A stretch of 31,226 nucleotides of DNA from SIG607 sp045601805. GTDB lineage: Bacteria > Bacillota > Clostridia > Oscillospirales > Acutalibacteraceae. The translations under genes and the position numbers were made by a program. Positions 24,463-31,201 of this stretch are shown here, piece after piece; positions within the stretch are counted from its first letter, which is position 1, and every line of letters starts with the position of its first letter. Under the pieces are notes generated by a model. It searched no databases and had not been told where the DNA came from. It saw nothing but the letters and a program-made list of their open reading frames with translations. Location: assembly GCA_045601805.1 (NCBI GenBank), contig JAZSAJ010000034.1, positions 1 to 31,226 of the forward strand. The letters run 5' to 3'.

Positions 24463-25155
24463 ATGGTTAAAGTTGAAAAAGATAAATTAACAAATAAATA
24501 CACAATGGCGCAGTTTTTAGAAATAATGCGTGTTCTGCGCGCTCCAAACGGTTGCCCGTGGGATGCCGAACAAACTCACCAAAGTATACGCAACAATATG
24601 CTTGAAGAAGCATATGAAACAGCCGACGCTATTGATAACGGTGATTTTTCGGCTTTGCGCGAAGAACTTGGCGATGTTTTAATGCAGGTTGTTTTTCACA
24701 GCGTTATTGCCGAAGAAAACGGTAACTTTAATTTCTCCGATGTGGTAAACGAAGTTTGTGAAAAACTTGTTTACCGCCACCCTCATGTTTTTGGTAATGT
24801 TCAGGCAGACACAAGCGAAAAGGTACTTGAAAATTGGGACAAACTTAAAATGAGCGAAAAGCACCAACAAACATATACCGACACCTTAAAAAGTGTGCCA
24901 AAGGCGTTTCCTGCTTTGTTAAGGGCAGAAAAAGTGCAAAAACGCGCACAAAAAGCAGGGGTTGTAATAACCGAAGAAGAAGCACTGCAAACAATTAAAA
25001 ACAATGGTGATATTGGCGAAATTCTTTTTGCAACTGTGGCTTTGGCAAGGGCAAAGGGGTTTTGCGCCGAAGAACTGCTTTATAATAAAACCGAAGAGTT
25101 TATAGAAAATTTTGAACTTGCTGAAAAAGAAGGGCGCTTTAATGAGAATAGATAA
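24463..25155 (+). CDS. mazG: nucleoside triphosphate pyrophosphohydrolase MazG
   Basis: MazG hydrolyses (d)NTPs to monophosphates and pyrophosphate and cleans abnormal nucleotides. The 230-residue protein has IMRVLRAPNGCPWDAEQTH followed by the metal-binding helices NMLEEAYETADAI and REELGDVLMQVVFH, then YRHPHVFG and a weaker second MazG half. The fused methyltransferase domain of the Bacillus homologue YabN is absent. The ATG at 24463 has only a weak ribosome site. A start at residue 15 (24505) would also leave all motifs intact. The 3' end overlaps rqcP by 14 bases. Confidence 0.93.
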   Translation: MVKVEKDKLTNKYTMAQFLEIMRVLRAPNGCPWDAEQTHQSIRNNMLEEAYETADAIDNGDFSALREELGDVLMQVVFHSVIAEENGNFNFSDVVNEVCEKLVYRHPHVFGNVQADTSEKVLENWDKLKMSEKHQQTYTDTLKSVPKAFPALLRAEKVQKRAQKAGVVITEEEALQTIKNNGDIGEILFATVALARAKGFCAEELLYNKTEEFIENFELAEKEGRFNENR

Positions 25156-25384
25156 ATATTTAAAAGTTTCAAGAATAATAAAAAGGCGCACCGTTGCAAA
25201 TAATGCCTGCGATATGGGTAGGGTTTTGGTAAACGATAAACCTGTAAAGGCGTCTTATGATGTAAAAATAGGGGATATTATTGAAATATCCTTTGGAGAA
25301 AGAACCGTTAAGGTTCAAGTTTTACAGGTAAGCGATGTTATAAAAAAAGAAGACTCTGCTTTGCTTTATAAAATTGTAGACTAA
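25142..25384 (+). CDS. rqcP: RqcP (YabO) S4-domain ribosome quality-control factor
   Basis: The 80-residue protein is essentially one S4 RNA-binding domain, beginning MRIDKYLKVSRIIKRRTVA, with GRVLVNDKPVKASYDVKIGDIIEI. RqcP acts with RqcH on 50S-peptidyl-tRNA complexes and promotes alanine tailing of stalled peptides. The ATG at 25142 is chosen because the S4 motif starts there and GAAGGG lies upstream. A longer in-frame reading adds ten residues inside mazG. The position between mazG and yabP is the same as in Bacillus. Confidence 0.93.
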   Translation: MRIDKYLKVSRIIKRRTVANNACDMGRVLVNDKPVKASYDVKIGDIIEISFGERTVKVQVLQVSDVIKKEDSALLYKIVD

Positions 25385-25388
25385 AATT

Positions 25389-25421
25389 AATCACCTTTGA
25401 ATATATTGTTTAGAGGTGATT
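25389..25421 (+). promoter_or_regulatory. hairpin that sequesters the yabP ribosome binding site
   Basis: AATCACCT (25389-25396) is the exact complement of AGGTGATT (25414-25421), which contains the GAGGTGAT Shine-Dalgarno motif of yabP. Three more pairs (two G-U) can extend the stem to 11 bp, leaving an 11-base AT-rich loop. In the RNA, the ribosome site would be buried. The four T that follow could also make it a weak terminator between rqcP and the sporulation genes. Confidence 0.6.
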
Positions 25422-25425
25422 TTAA

Positions 25426-25695
25426 GTGGAAAACGGGTTGGTTTTTCAAGACTGTATTTTAAAAAGCCGAAAGGAACTTTCAATTAGCGGTGTAAAGGAA
25501 ATATTGTCCTTTGATGATACTTCTGTAAATTTGCAAACTGTTATGGGCGGTTTGGCGGTACGCGGAGAAAATTTAAAAATTTTATTTTTTAACACCGAAA
25601 AGGAAGAAGCAGGACTGGTTGGAAAAATAAATGCCGTTTACTATACCGATGATAACAGCGGAAAGGAAAGCTTTTTTAAAAAGCTTTTTAAATAG
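25426..25695 (+). CDS. yabP: sporulation protein YabP
   Basis: The 89-residue protein belongs to the YabP/YqfC family of spore-coat and cortex-related proteins made in the mother cell. The N-terminal part has LILKSRKELSISGV-like features (CILKSRKELSISGVKEILSF), followed by VNLQTVMGGLAVRGENLKI, typical of the family. The start is GTG at 25426, with GAGGTGAT five bases upstream inside a hairpin. yabQ follows after two bases. A known sporulation-sigma promoter motif is not obvious upstream, so the gene may be controlled by readthrough and by the hairpin. Confidence 0.92.
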   Translation: MENGLVFQDCILKSRKELSISGVKEILSFDDTSVNLQTVMGGLAVRGENLKILFFNTEKEEAGLVGKINAVYYTDDNSGKESFFKKLFK

Positions 25696-25697
25696 TT

Positions 25698-26144
25698 ATG
25701 TGGGAAATAACTCTTTATAACCAACTTTTCGGTGTGCTGGTTTCGGTTGTTTTTGGCTTTTTGGTTGCGCTGTTTTACGATATTTTAAAGGCATATTGCA
25801 TTAAATATAAACCAAGTAAACTCTTTGTGTTTTTTAAAGATTTATTTTTTGCAATCATTTGTGCAATACTAGAGTTTTTGCTTTTAATGGCTTTAAGCAA
25901 CGGTGCAATAAGGGCATATTTGTTAATAAGCCAACTTATTGGTTTTGTTCTTTTTAGGGTGCTTTTATCGTATTATTGGCTTAAAATTGTGGGTTTTTTC
26001 CTGTCTTACATAAACAAGATTTACACCCTGTGCGAAACCGCAGTTATAAAAACAAACGAAATATTAAGCACATTTGAAAGTTATGTTTTAAAAAATATTA
26101 AAAAAATAGTTAAAAACCCTTTAAAAAAGCAAAAAAACTCTTGA
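25698..26144 (+). CDS. yabQ: spore cortex biosynthesis membrane protein YabQ
   Basis: YabQ is a small membrane protein needed for cortex formation in Bacillus spores. The 148-residue sequence shows hydrophobic segments at about 8-30, 46-66, 70-90 and 95-105, and a basic C-terminal tail rich in Lys and Asn. The order yabP-yabQ-divIC supports the name more strongly than the sequence, which is poorly conserved in this family. There is no clear Shine-Dalgarno motif, so translation probably depends on yabP. Its stop codon overlaps the promoter of the next gene. Confidence 0.85.
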   Translation: MWEITLYNQLFGVLVSVVFGFLVALFYDILKAYCIKYKPSKLFVFFKDLFFAIICAILEFLLLMALSNGAIRAYLLISQLIGFVLFRVLLSYYWLKIVGFFLSYINKIYTLCETAVIKTNEILSTFESYVLKNIKKIVKNPLKKQKNS

Positions 26145-26170
26145 AACAGTCAATGTGTATGTTGTATACT
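26141..26170 (+). promoter_or_regulatory. sigma-A-like promoter for the divIC-like gene
   Basis: TTGAAA (26141-26146) overlaps the yabQ stop, and TATACT (26165-26170) lies 18 bases further. The predicted transcription start near 26177 would exclude an upstream TTG at 26180 as the start codon. It lets the division gene be expressed independently of the sporulation genes. Confidence 0.65.
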
Positions 26171-26206
26171 TAACAAGGATTGTTTAATAAACATAAGGAA
26201 AATGAT

Positions 26207-26491
26207 ATGAAGACAAAAAAGAAAAAAAGTATAATACTTAGAATTTTGGTTTTGTGCGTTTCATGTTATTTGTTTTATTCATTAACCGATTTGTGCACGG
26301 AACTTATTTCTAAACAAAAGGAACTAAACAATTACCGTGAGCAAATAAAAATTACCGACCGCCAAATTGCTGAATATAAAGAACTTTTGGCAGAAGGTAA
26401 CGAAGCAAAAATTATTGAAAAAGCTGCCAGAGAGCGTCTTGGCTATGTTTATGCGGACGAGCAGGTTTTTATAGACATTTCGGGCAGTTAA
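26207..26491 (+). CDS. divIC: septum formation initiator protein (DivIC/FtsB family)
   Basis: The 94-residue protein has a basic N-terminus, one membrane segment (about 9-27), a coiled coil (about 30-65) and the family's closing motif ARERLGYVYADEQVFIDI. DivIC works with FtsL and DivIB (FtsQ) to activate septal peptidoglycan synthesis. The ATG at 26207 is preferred because TAAGGA lies seven bases upstream. An in-frame TTG at 26180 would sit at the predicted transcription start. The place after yabQ and before an S1-domain gene matches Bacillus divIC. Confidence 0.9.
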   Translation: MKTKKKKSIILRILVLCVSCYLFYSLTDLCTELISKQKELNNYREQIKITDRQIAEYKELLAEGNEAKIIEKAARERLGYVYADEQVFIDISGS

Positions 26492-26526
26492 GCATTTTTT
26501 AAAATCTTAGGGGGAAAAGCGGGTTT

Positions 26527-26976
26527 ATGCAACTTGAAGTCGGCCAAATAGTTGAAGGAAAGGTTACGGGCATTACCAAGTACGGTGCCTTTGTTGACCT
26601 TGGCAATAACACATCAGGAATGGTACATATTTCCGAAGTAGCAAGAAATTATGTTACTGATATTCGCGAATTTGTAAAGGAAAACGACACCGTTAAAATG
26701 AAGGTGCTTACAATATCCGAAGACGGTAAAATCAGTTTAAGTATTAAAGAGGCACTTCCGCCCGAAAAACCGGCTCAAAAACAACGCCGCCCAAAACCTT
26801 CTTTTGAACAAAATATAATTGATAAAACTTGCACTTGGGCACCAAAACAGCCCGAACCTGCTTCGTTTGAAGAAATGATGAATAGGTTTAAACAAACAAG
26901 CGATGAAAAGTTTTCCGATTTAAAACGCAAAAATCCCGATGCTCGCCGTCAAAAACGCGGCGCGGGTGTTAGGTAA
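26527..26976 (+). CDS. yabR: S1-domain RNA-binding protein (YabR type)
   Basis: Residues 1 to about 73 form a single S1 domain (GQIVEGKVTGITKYGAFVDLG, GMVHISEVA, KMKVLTISEDGKISLSIK). The remaining half is a Pro-, Lys- and Arg-rich, probably disordered tail ending in RRQKRGAGVR. Such general stress protein 13/YabR-type proteins bind RNA or ribosomes, with no firm molecular role known. AGGGGG lies 12 bases before the ATG, rather far. It is the last gene before a terminator. Confidence 0.9.
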   Translation: MQLEVGQIVEGKVTGITKYGAFVDLGNNTSGMVHISEVARNYVTDIREFVKENDTVKMKVLTISEDGKISLSIKEALPPEKPAQKQRRPKPSFEQNIIDKTCTWAPKQPEPASFEEMMNRFKQTSDEKFSDLKRKNPDARRQKRGAGVR

Positions 26977-26986
26977 AATATTCTTC

Positions 26987-27013
26987 GGGCAGACACAAAA
27001 GTCTGCCCTTTTT
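26987..27013 (+). terminator. intrinsic terminator after yabR
   Basis: GGGCAGAC (26987-26994) pairs perfectly with GTCTGCCC (27001-27008) around ACAAAA, followed by TTTTT. A weak promoter-like pair (CAGACA 26990-26995 and TATAAA 27013-27018, 17 bases apart) overlaps it and might serve the next gene. Confidence 0.92.
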
Positions 27014-27037
27014 ATAAATTATTGGAATGGTGAAAAA

Positions 27038-28165
27038 ATGAACAACTTAAATTTGGTGGCACCCTGTCTGTTTGGGGTTGAGGGAATAGCTGCTGATGAG
27101 TTTAAACGAATGGGCTTCTCTAAAGTAACAGCCGAAAACGGCAGGGTACTTCTTTCGGGCGAAGAGAATATGTTGGCAAGGGCAAATATAAATTCGCGCT
27201 TTGCTGAACGAATTTTAATAAATGTCGGTCAGTTTAAAGCTCTTACATTTGACCAACTTTTTGAAGGCATTAAGGCACTCCCTTGGGAAGAGTATATTGG
27301 TAAGTACGATGCTTTTCCGGTAAATGGTTGGTCAATAAATTCGCAACTTGCAAGTATACCCGACTGTCAGTCAATAGTAAAAAAAGCCATTGTTGAACGG
27401 TTAAAACTTAAATACGGCATCTCTTGGTTTTCTGAAACCGGGGCAAATGTCGCCGTTCGCTTTTCAATACATAAAAACGAAGTTACCGCTATGATAGATA
27501 CTTCGGGCGAGGGGCTTCATAAAAGGGGGTACCGCAGAAACGCAAATGCTGCACCTTTAAAGGAAACACTTGCCGCCGCCATTTGCGATACCGCAAGAAT
27601 TTACCCCGATACTACTCTTTACGACCCCTTTTGCGGTTCTGGGACCTTGCTTATTGAATCTGCCTTAATGGCAACCAAAACCGCACCCGGTCTTTACCGC
27701 AACTTTGCGGCCGAAAATTTTGGTTTTATAAGTGATACTGCGTGGCAAGAAGAAAGGGCAAGGGCAAGGGATTTAATAAAGCGAGATATTGATTTTACGG
27801 CGTTCGGCAGCGACATTGACCCTGCTTGTGTAGAATTAACAATTCATAACGCTAAAAAAGCAGGGGTGGAAAAGTTTATTAAAACAAAGGTTGCCGATGT
27901 AAAAGATTTTGCGCCCACCAGTGACAGATTCACCCTTATAACCAACCCACCGTACGGAGAAAGATTGCTTGATATTAAAGCGGCGGAAGAATTATATAAA
28001 ATAATGGGCGAACGCTTTGTAAGTGAACAAGGTAAAAAGTATTTTATTATTAGTGCGCACGATGAATTTGAAAAACATTTTAACCGCGAAAGCGATAAAA
28101 AACGAAAACTGTATAACGGAATGATACGCTGTCAGCTTTATATGTTTTTTAAACAAAGGGGATAA
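27038..28165 (+). CDS. THUMP-domain class I RNA methyltransferase (RlmL/YpsC type)
   Basis: The 375-residue protein has an N-terminal ferredoxin-like/THUMP RNA-binding part (about 1-165) and a Rossmann methyltransferase with the SAM-binding motif DPFCGSGTLLIE beginning at 196 and the catalytic NPPYGER at 303-309. NPPY marks N-methylation of a base amino group, and homologues make m2G in 23S rRNA. The exact target is not certain. The ATG at 27038 is where the family's LNLVAPCLFGVE start begins. Longer in-frame readings cross the terminator and are rejected. Its stop overlaps the ribosome site of the next gene. Confidence 0.92.
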   Translation: MNNLNLVAPCLFGVEGIAADEFKRMGFSKVTAENGRVLLSGEENMLARANINSRFAERILINVGQFKALTFDQLFEGIKALPWEEYIGKYDAFPVNGWSINSQLASIPDCQSIVKKAIVERLKLKYGISWFSETGANVAVRFSIHKNEVTAMIDTSGEGLHKRGYRRNANAAPLKETLAAAICDTARIYPDTTLYDPFCGSGTLLIESALMATKTAPGLYRNFAAENFGFISDTAWQEERARARDLIKRDIDFTAFGSDIDPACVELTIHNAKKAGVEKFIKTKVADVKDFAPTSDRFTLITNPPYGERLLDIKAAEELYKIMGERFVSEQGKKYFIISAHDEFEKHFNRESDKKRKLYNGMIRCQLYMFFKQRG

Positions 28166-28171
28166 TTAAAA

Positions 28172-29116
28172 ATGAGGTATGTGTTCATAATAAACCCGGC
28201 TGCGGGTAAAAGGGAAAAATATCTTGATTTTGTGCCTAAAATTGAAGAATTTTTTAAGGGAAGAAAAGAGGATTACAAAATTCTTTTTTCTAAAAAACGG
28301 GGCGATGCCGGCGATAAAGCACGCAAAGAAGCCGAAACAGGTGACGAAGTTTTAATTGTTGCTTGCGGTGGTGAAGGCACAATGTTTGAAATTCTTAACG
28401 GTGTTGCAGGGTACGACAATGTAACTCTTTCGGTTGCGCCAATTGGAAGTGCAAATGACTTTCTTAAAAGCTTCGGTAATGAATATAAGGAAAAATTCTT
28501 TGATTTAAATGAAATTTTAGATGGTTTTACTATACCAATGGATGTAATAAAAGCCGATGAATTTTATTGCCTTAACGGTTGTTCGGTTGGTATGGATGCC
28601 GTTGTTGCAAGGGATATGGCTTTGTTTAAAAATTGGCCGTTAGTTAGCGGACCAATGGCATATAAACTTGCAATTATTAAAACATTTTTGGGTAAAATAG
28701 GCGTAAAACTACAACTTAGCATTGACGATAAACCGCCAGTCACCCAAGATTTACTTTTTGCTGTGGTTGGCAACGGCCCTGTTTACGGCGGCGGTTATTA
28801 CGCAACACCAAAAGCACTTCCTTACGACGGCCATCTTGATTTTACAACAGTAAAAAAAATTAGTAAACTTAAAATTCCTTTCTTTTTAAAAGATTACGAA
28901 AACGGTAACTGTGAAAAATTCAGTTTTTGTTCAACAGGCGTTTGCCAAAAATTAAGTTTTAAGGCAAATAAACCTTTGCCAATAAATTTAGACGGAGAAA
29001 TTTTTGAAAGGGCAGAAATGCATTTTCAAATTTTAAAAGATTTTATTAAGTTCCGTCTGCCAAAGTCCCTCTCGTTTATTAAAGAACAAAAACGACAAAA
29101 AGTACTTGAAATTTAG
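28172..29116 (+). CDS. diacylglycerol/lipid kinase family protein with altered GGDGT motif
   Basis: The 314-residue protein begins VFIINPAAGKREKY and has the family's order of motifs, so it belongs to the DagK/YegS/LCB5 lipid kinases, which phosphorylate diacylglycerol or related lipids and help recycle phosphatidic acid. The usual nucleotide motif GGDGT reads GGEGT here (66-70), and the later GTGNDF motif reads GSANDF. Both changes are unusual, so activity or specificity may differ. NLDGEIF near the C-terminus retains the acidic residue typical of the active-site region. AAAGGGG precedes the ATG. The end overlaps the groES promoter. Confidence 0.87.
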   Translation: MRYVFIINPAAGKREKYLDFVPKIEEFFKGRKEDYKILFSKKRGDAGDKARKEAETGDEVLIVACGGEGTMFEILNGVAGYDNVTLSVAPIGSANDFLKSFGNEYKEKFFDLNEILDGFTIPMDVIKADEFYCLNGCSVGMDAVVARDMALFKNWPLVSGPMAYKLAIIKTFLGKIGVKLQLSIDDKPPVTQDLLFAVVGNGPVYGGGYYATPKALPYDGHLDFTTVKKISKLKIPFFLKDYENGNCEKFSFCSTGVCQKLSFKANKPLPINLDGEIFERAEMHFQILKDFIKFRLPKSLSFIKEQKRQKVLEI

Positions 29117-29133
29117 TAAAATAAGTGTACAAT
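29106..29133 (+). promoter_or_regulatory. sigma-A promoter for groES-groEL
   Basis: TTGAAA (29106-29111) and TACAAT (29128-29133) are 16 bases apart and overlap the end of the lipid kinase gene. A TATAAT at 29140-29145 is an alternative -10 without a good -35. No CIRCE operator (TTAGCACTC-N9-GAGTGCTAA) is present anywhere between 29090 and 29165. Confidence 0.6.
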
Positions 29134-29150
29134 ACTTAATATAATTATTT

Positions 29151-29167
29151 AGGAGATGATTTTTGTG
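29151..29167 (+). promoter_or_regulatory. ribosome binding site that sets the groES start
   Basis: AGGAG at 29151-29155 touches the ATG at 29156, leaving no spacing, but is nine bases before the GTG at 29165. The GTG is therefore the working start. Confidence 0.75.
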
Positions 29168-29452
29168 ACCATTAAACCTTTGGCCGATAAAGTTGTTATT
29201 AAATCGTGTGAAGCGGAAGAAACAACAAAAAGCGGTATTATTTTAACTGCTGCGGCTCAGGAAAAACCGCAAATGGCAGAAGTTGTTGCCGTGGGCCCCG
29301 GCGCATATAATAAAGATGGTGTGCTTGTGCCTATGACTGTTAAGGTTGGCGATAAAGTGCTTACCAATAAATATTCGGGTACCGAAGTAAAATTAAATGG
29401 CGAAACATATAACATTGTTTCACTAACTGATATTTTAGCTATTGTAGAATAA
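29165..29452 (+). CDS. groES: co-chaperonin GroES
   Basis: GroES is the seven-membered lid of the GroEL folding chamber. From the GTG start at 29165 the protein has 95 residues and begins with TIKPLADKVVIK, matching the usual length and start of the family. An ATG nine bases earlier would add three residues but has no ribosome-site spacing. The mobile loop that contacts GroEL is EAEETTKSGIIL, and EVVAVGPGAY and VGDKVLTNKYSGTEVKL follow. AAGGAGG of groEL overlaps its stop. Confidence 0.95.
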   Translation: MTIKPLADKVVIKSCEAEETTKSGIILTAAAQEKPQMAEVVAVGPGAYNKDGVLVPMTVKVGDKVLTNKYSGTEVKLNGETYNIVSLTDILAIVE

Positions 29453-29464
29453 GGAGGAAATTTT

Positions 29465-31102
29465 ATGGCTAAAGATGTTATTTTTGGCGAAGAAGCCAGA
29501 AAAGCATTACAAGCAGGTGTTGACCAACTTGCAAATGCTGTAAAGGTTACGCTTGGCCCCAAGGGCAGAAATGTTGTGCTTGATAAAAAATACGGTGCGC
29601 CGCTTATTACCAACGACGGTGTTACCATTGCAAAGGATATTGAACTTGACGACCCGTTTCAAAATATGGGCGCACAACTTGTAAAAGAAGTTTCGGTTAA
29701 AACCAACGACGCCGCAGGCGACGGTACAACCACCGCAACTGTTTTGGCACAGGCACTTGTGTGCGAAGGAATGAAAAATGTTGCTGCAGGCGCAAACCCA
29801 ATGGTTCTTAAAAAGGGTATTTCAAAGGCGGTAGATACTGCCGTTGAAGCGATTGTTGCAAATTCTCAAAATGTTAAGGGCACCGAAGATATTGCCCGTG
29901 TTGCAACCGTTTCGGCAGGCGATGAAAATGTTGGTAACCTTATTGCCGAAGCAATGCAAAAGGTATCTTCCGACGGTGTTATAACGGTTGAAGAATCTAA
30001 AACCGCCGAAACATATATTGATGTTGTTGAGGGTATGCAGTTTGACCGCGGTTATATTACACCTTATATGGTTACCGATTCCGATAAAATGGAAGCGGTT
30101 ATTGACGATGCTTTAATTCTCATTACCGATAAGAAAATTAGTTCCATTCAAGAAATATTGCCTTTGCTTGAACAAATTGTTCAGTCGGGCAAAAAACTTG
30201 TTATTATTGCCGAAGATATTGAGGGCGATGCGCTTTCAAATCTTATTATAAATAAACTTCGCGGTGTGTTTACCTGCGTTGGTGTAAAAGCGCCCGGTTT
30301 TGGTGACAGACGCAAAGATATGCTTCGCGATATTGCTATTCTTACCGATGGCGAAGTTATTACCGATGAACTTGGACTTGACCTTAAAGATACTACCATT
30401 GCTCAGCTTGGTAGGGCTTCCCAGGTTAAGGTTGGCAAAGAAACCACAGTTATTGTTGGCGGTGCAGGCGATAAGAATGCAATTGCCGAGCGTGTTGCAC
30501 AAATCAGAAACCAAGTTGCAGTTACAACATCTGATTTTGACCGCGAAAAACTTGAAGAACGACTTGCAAAACTTGCAGGCGGCGTTGCAGTGCTTAAGGT
30601 TGGCGCGGCTACTGAAATTGAAATGAAAGAAAAGAAACTTCGCATTGAAGACGCTCTTTCGGCTACAAAAGCGGCAGTTGCTGAAGGTATTGTTGCAGGT
30701 GGCGGTGTTGCTCTTATTAACGCCATAAATGCAGTTAAGGCACTTTTAGAAAAAACCGAGGGCGACGAAAAAACAGGTGTTTCAATTGTTCTTAAAGCGT
30801 TAGAAGCGCCAATTCGCCAAATTGCGGCAAATGCAGGGCTTGAGGGTTCTGTTATAGTTGAAAAAATACTTTCTGCAAATAAAGCAAATTACGGCTTTGA
30901 TGCCTATAACGAAGTTTATACCGATATGATTGAAGCCGGCATAGTTGACCCAACAAAAGTAACCCGTTCGGCTCTTCAAAATGCGGCAAGTGTTGCGGCA
31001 ATGATTCTTACAACCGAAACATTGGTTGCCGAGAAAAAAGAAGATGCAGCGGCAGCAAACGCAGCAGCGGCAGCGGCTGCTGCCCAAGGCGGTATGTACT
31101 AA
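29465..31102 (+). CDS. groL: chaperonin GroEL
   Basis: GroEL forms the double-ring ATP-driven folding chamber. The 545-residue protein is full length, with GPKGRNVVLDKKYG, NDGVTIAKDIEL and the nucleotide-binding GDGTTT at 85-90, which includes Asp86, the ATPase aspartate. The C-terminal tail, normally a Gly-Gly-Met repeat inside the chamber, is Ala-rich here and ends QGGMY, with one GGM left. AAGGAGG lies eight bases before the ATG. A terminator follows six bases after the stop. Confidence 0.98.
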   Translation: MAKDVIFGEEARKALQAGVDQLANAVKVTLGPKGRNVVLDKKYGAPLITNDGVTIAKDIELDDPFQNMGAQLVKEVSVKTNDAAGDGTTTATVLAQALVCEGMKNVAAGANPMVLKKGISKAVDTAVEAIVANSQNVKGTEDIARVATVSAGDENVGNLIAEAMQKVSSDGVITVEESKTAETYIDVVEGMQFDRGYITPYMVTDSDKMEAVIDDALILITDKKISSIQEILPLLEQIVQSGKKLVIIAEDIEGDALSNLIINKLRGVFTCVGVKAPGFGDRRKDMLRDIAILTDGEVITDELGLDLKDTTIAQLGRASQVKVGKETTVIVGGAGDKNAIAERVAQIRNQVAVTTSDFDREKLEERLAKLAGGVAVLKVGAATEIEMKEKKLRIEDALSATKAAVAEGIVAGGGVALINAINAVKALLEKTEGDEKTGVSIVLKALEAPIRQIAANAGLEGSVIVEKILSANKANYGFDAYNEVYTDMIEAGIVDPTKVTRSALQNAASVAAMILTTETLVAEKKEDAAAANAAAAAAAAQGGMY

Positions 31103-31107
31103 AAACT

Positions 31108-31137
31108 AAAGAGTGCGGGTTTCCGCACTCTTTTTTT
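31108..31137 (+). terminator. intrinsic terminator after groEL
   Basis: GAGTGCGG (31111-31118) pairs with CCGCACTC (31123-31130) around GTTT, followed by seven T. Flanking AAA (31108-31110) can extend the stem with the T run, so it may also work in the reverse direction. Confidence 0.95.
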
Positions 31138-31157
31138 ATTAAATGTAAAAATTGTGG

Positions 31158-31186
31158 TTGACAAAAACAAATGACTGTGTTAATAT
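31158..31186 (+). promoter_or_regulatory. sigma-A promoter for the tRNA-Leu gene
   Basis: A perfect TTGACA (31158-31163) is 17 bases from TAATAT (31181-31186), with TG at 31178-31179 as an extended -10. The tRNA begins 15 bases later. This is the strongest promoter in the window by consensus match. Confidence 0.85.
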
Positions 31187-31201
31187 AATTAGGTCGCAAA
31201 T

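Noticed and set aside
25667..25687. Perfect 10-bp palindrome AAAGCTTTTT/AAAAAGCTTT with T run at the end of yabP
   Set aside because: It is coding sequence for Lys- and Phe-rich residues, has only two GC pairs per arm, and yabQ follows two bases after the stop. A useful terminator is unlikely.
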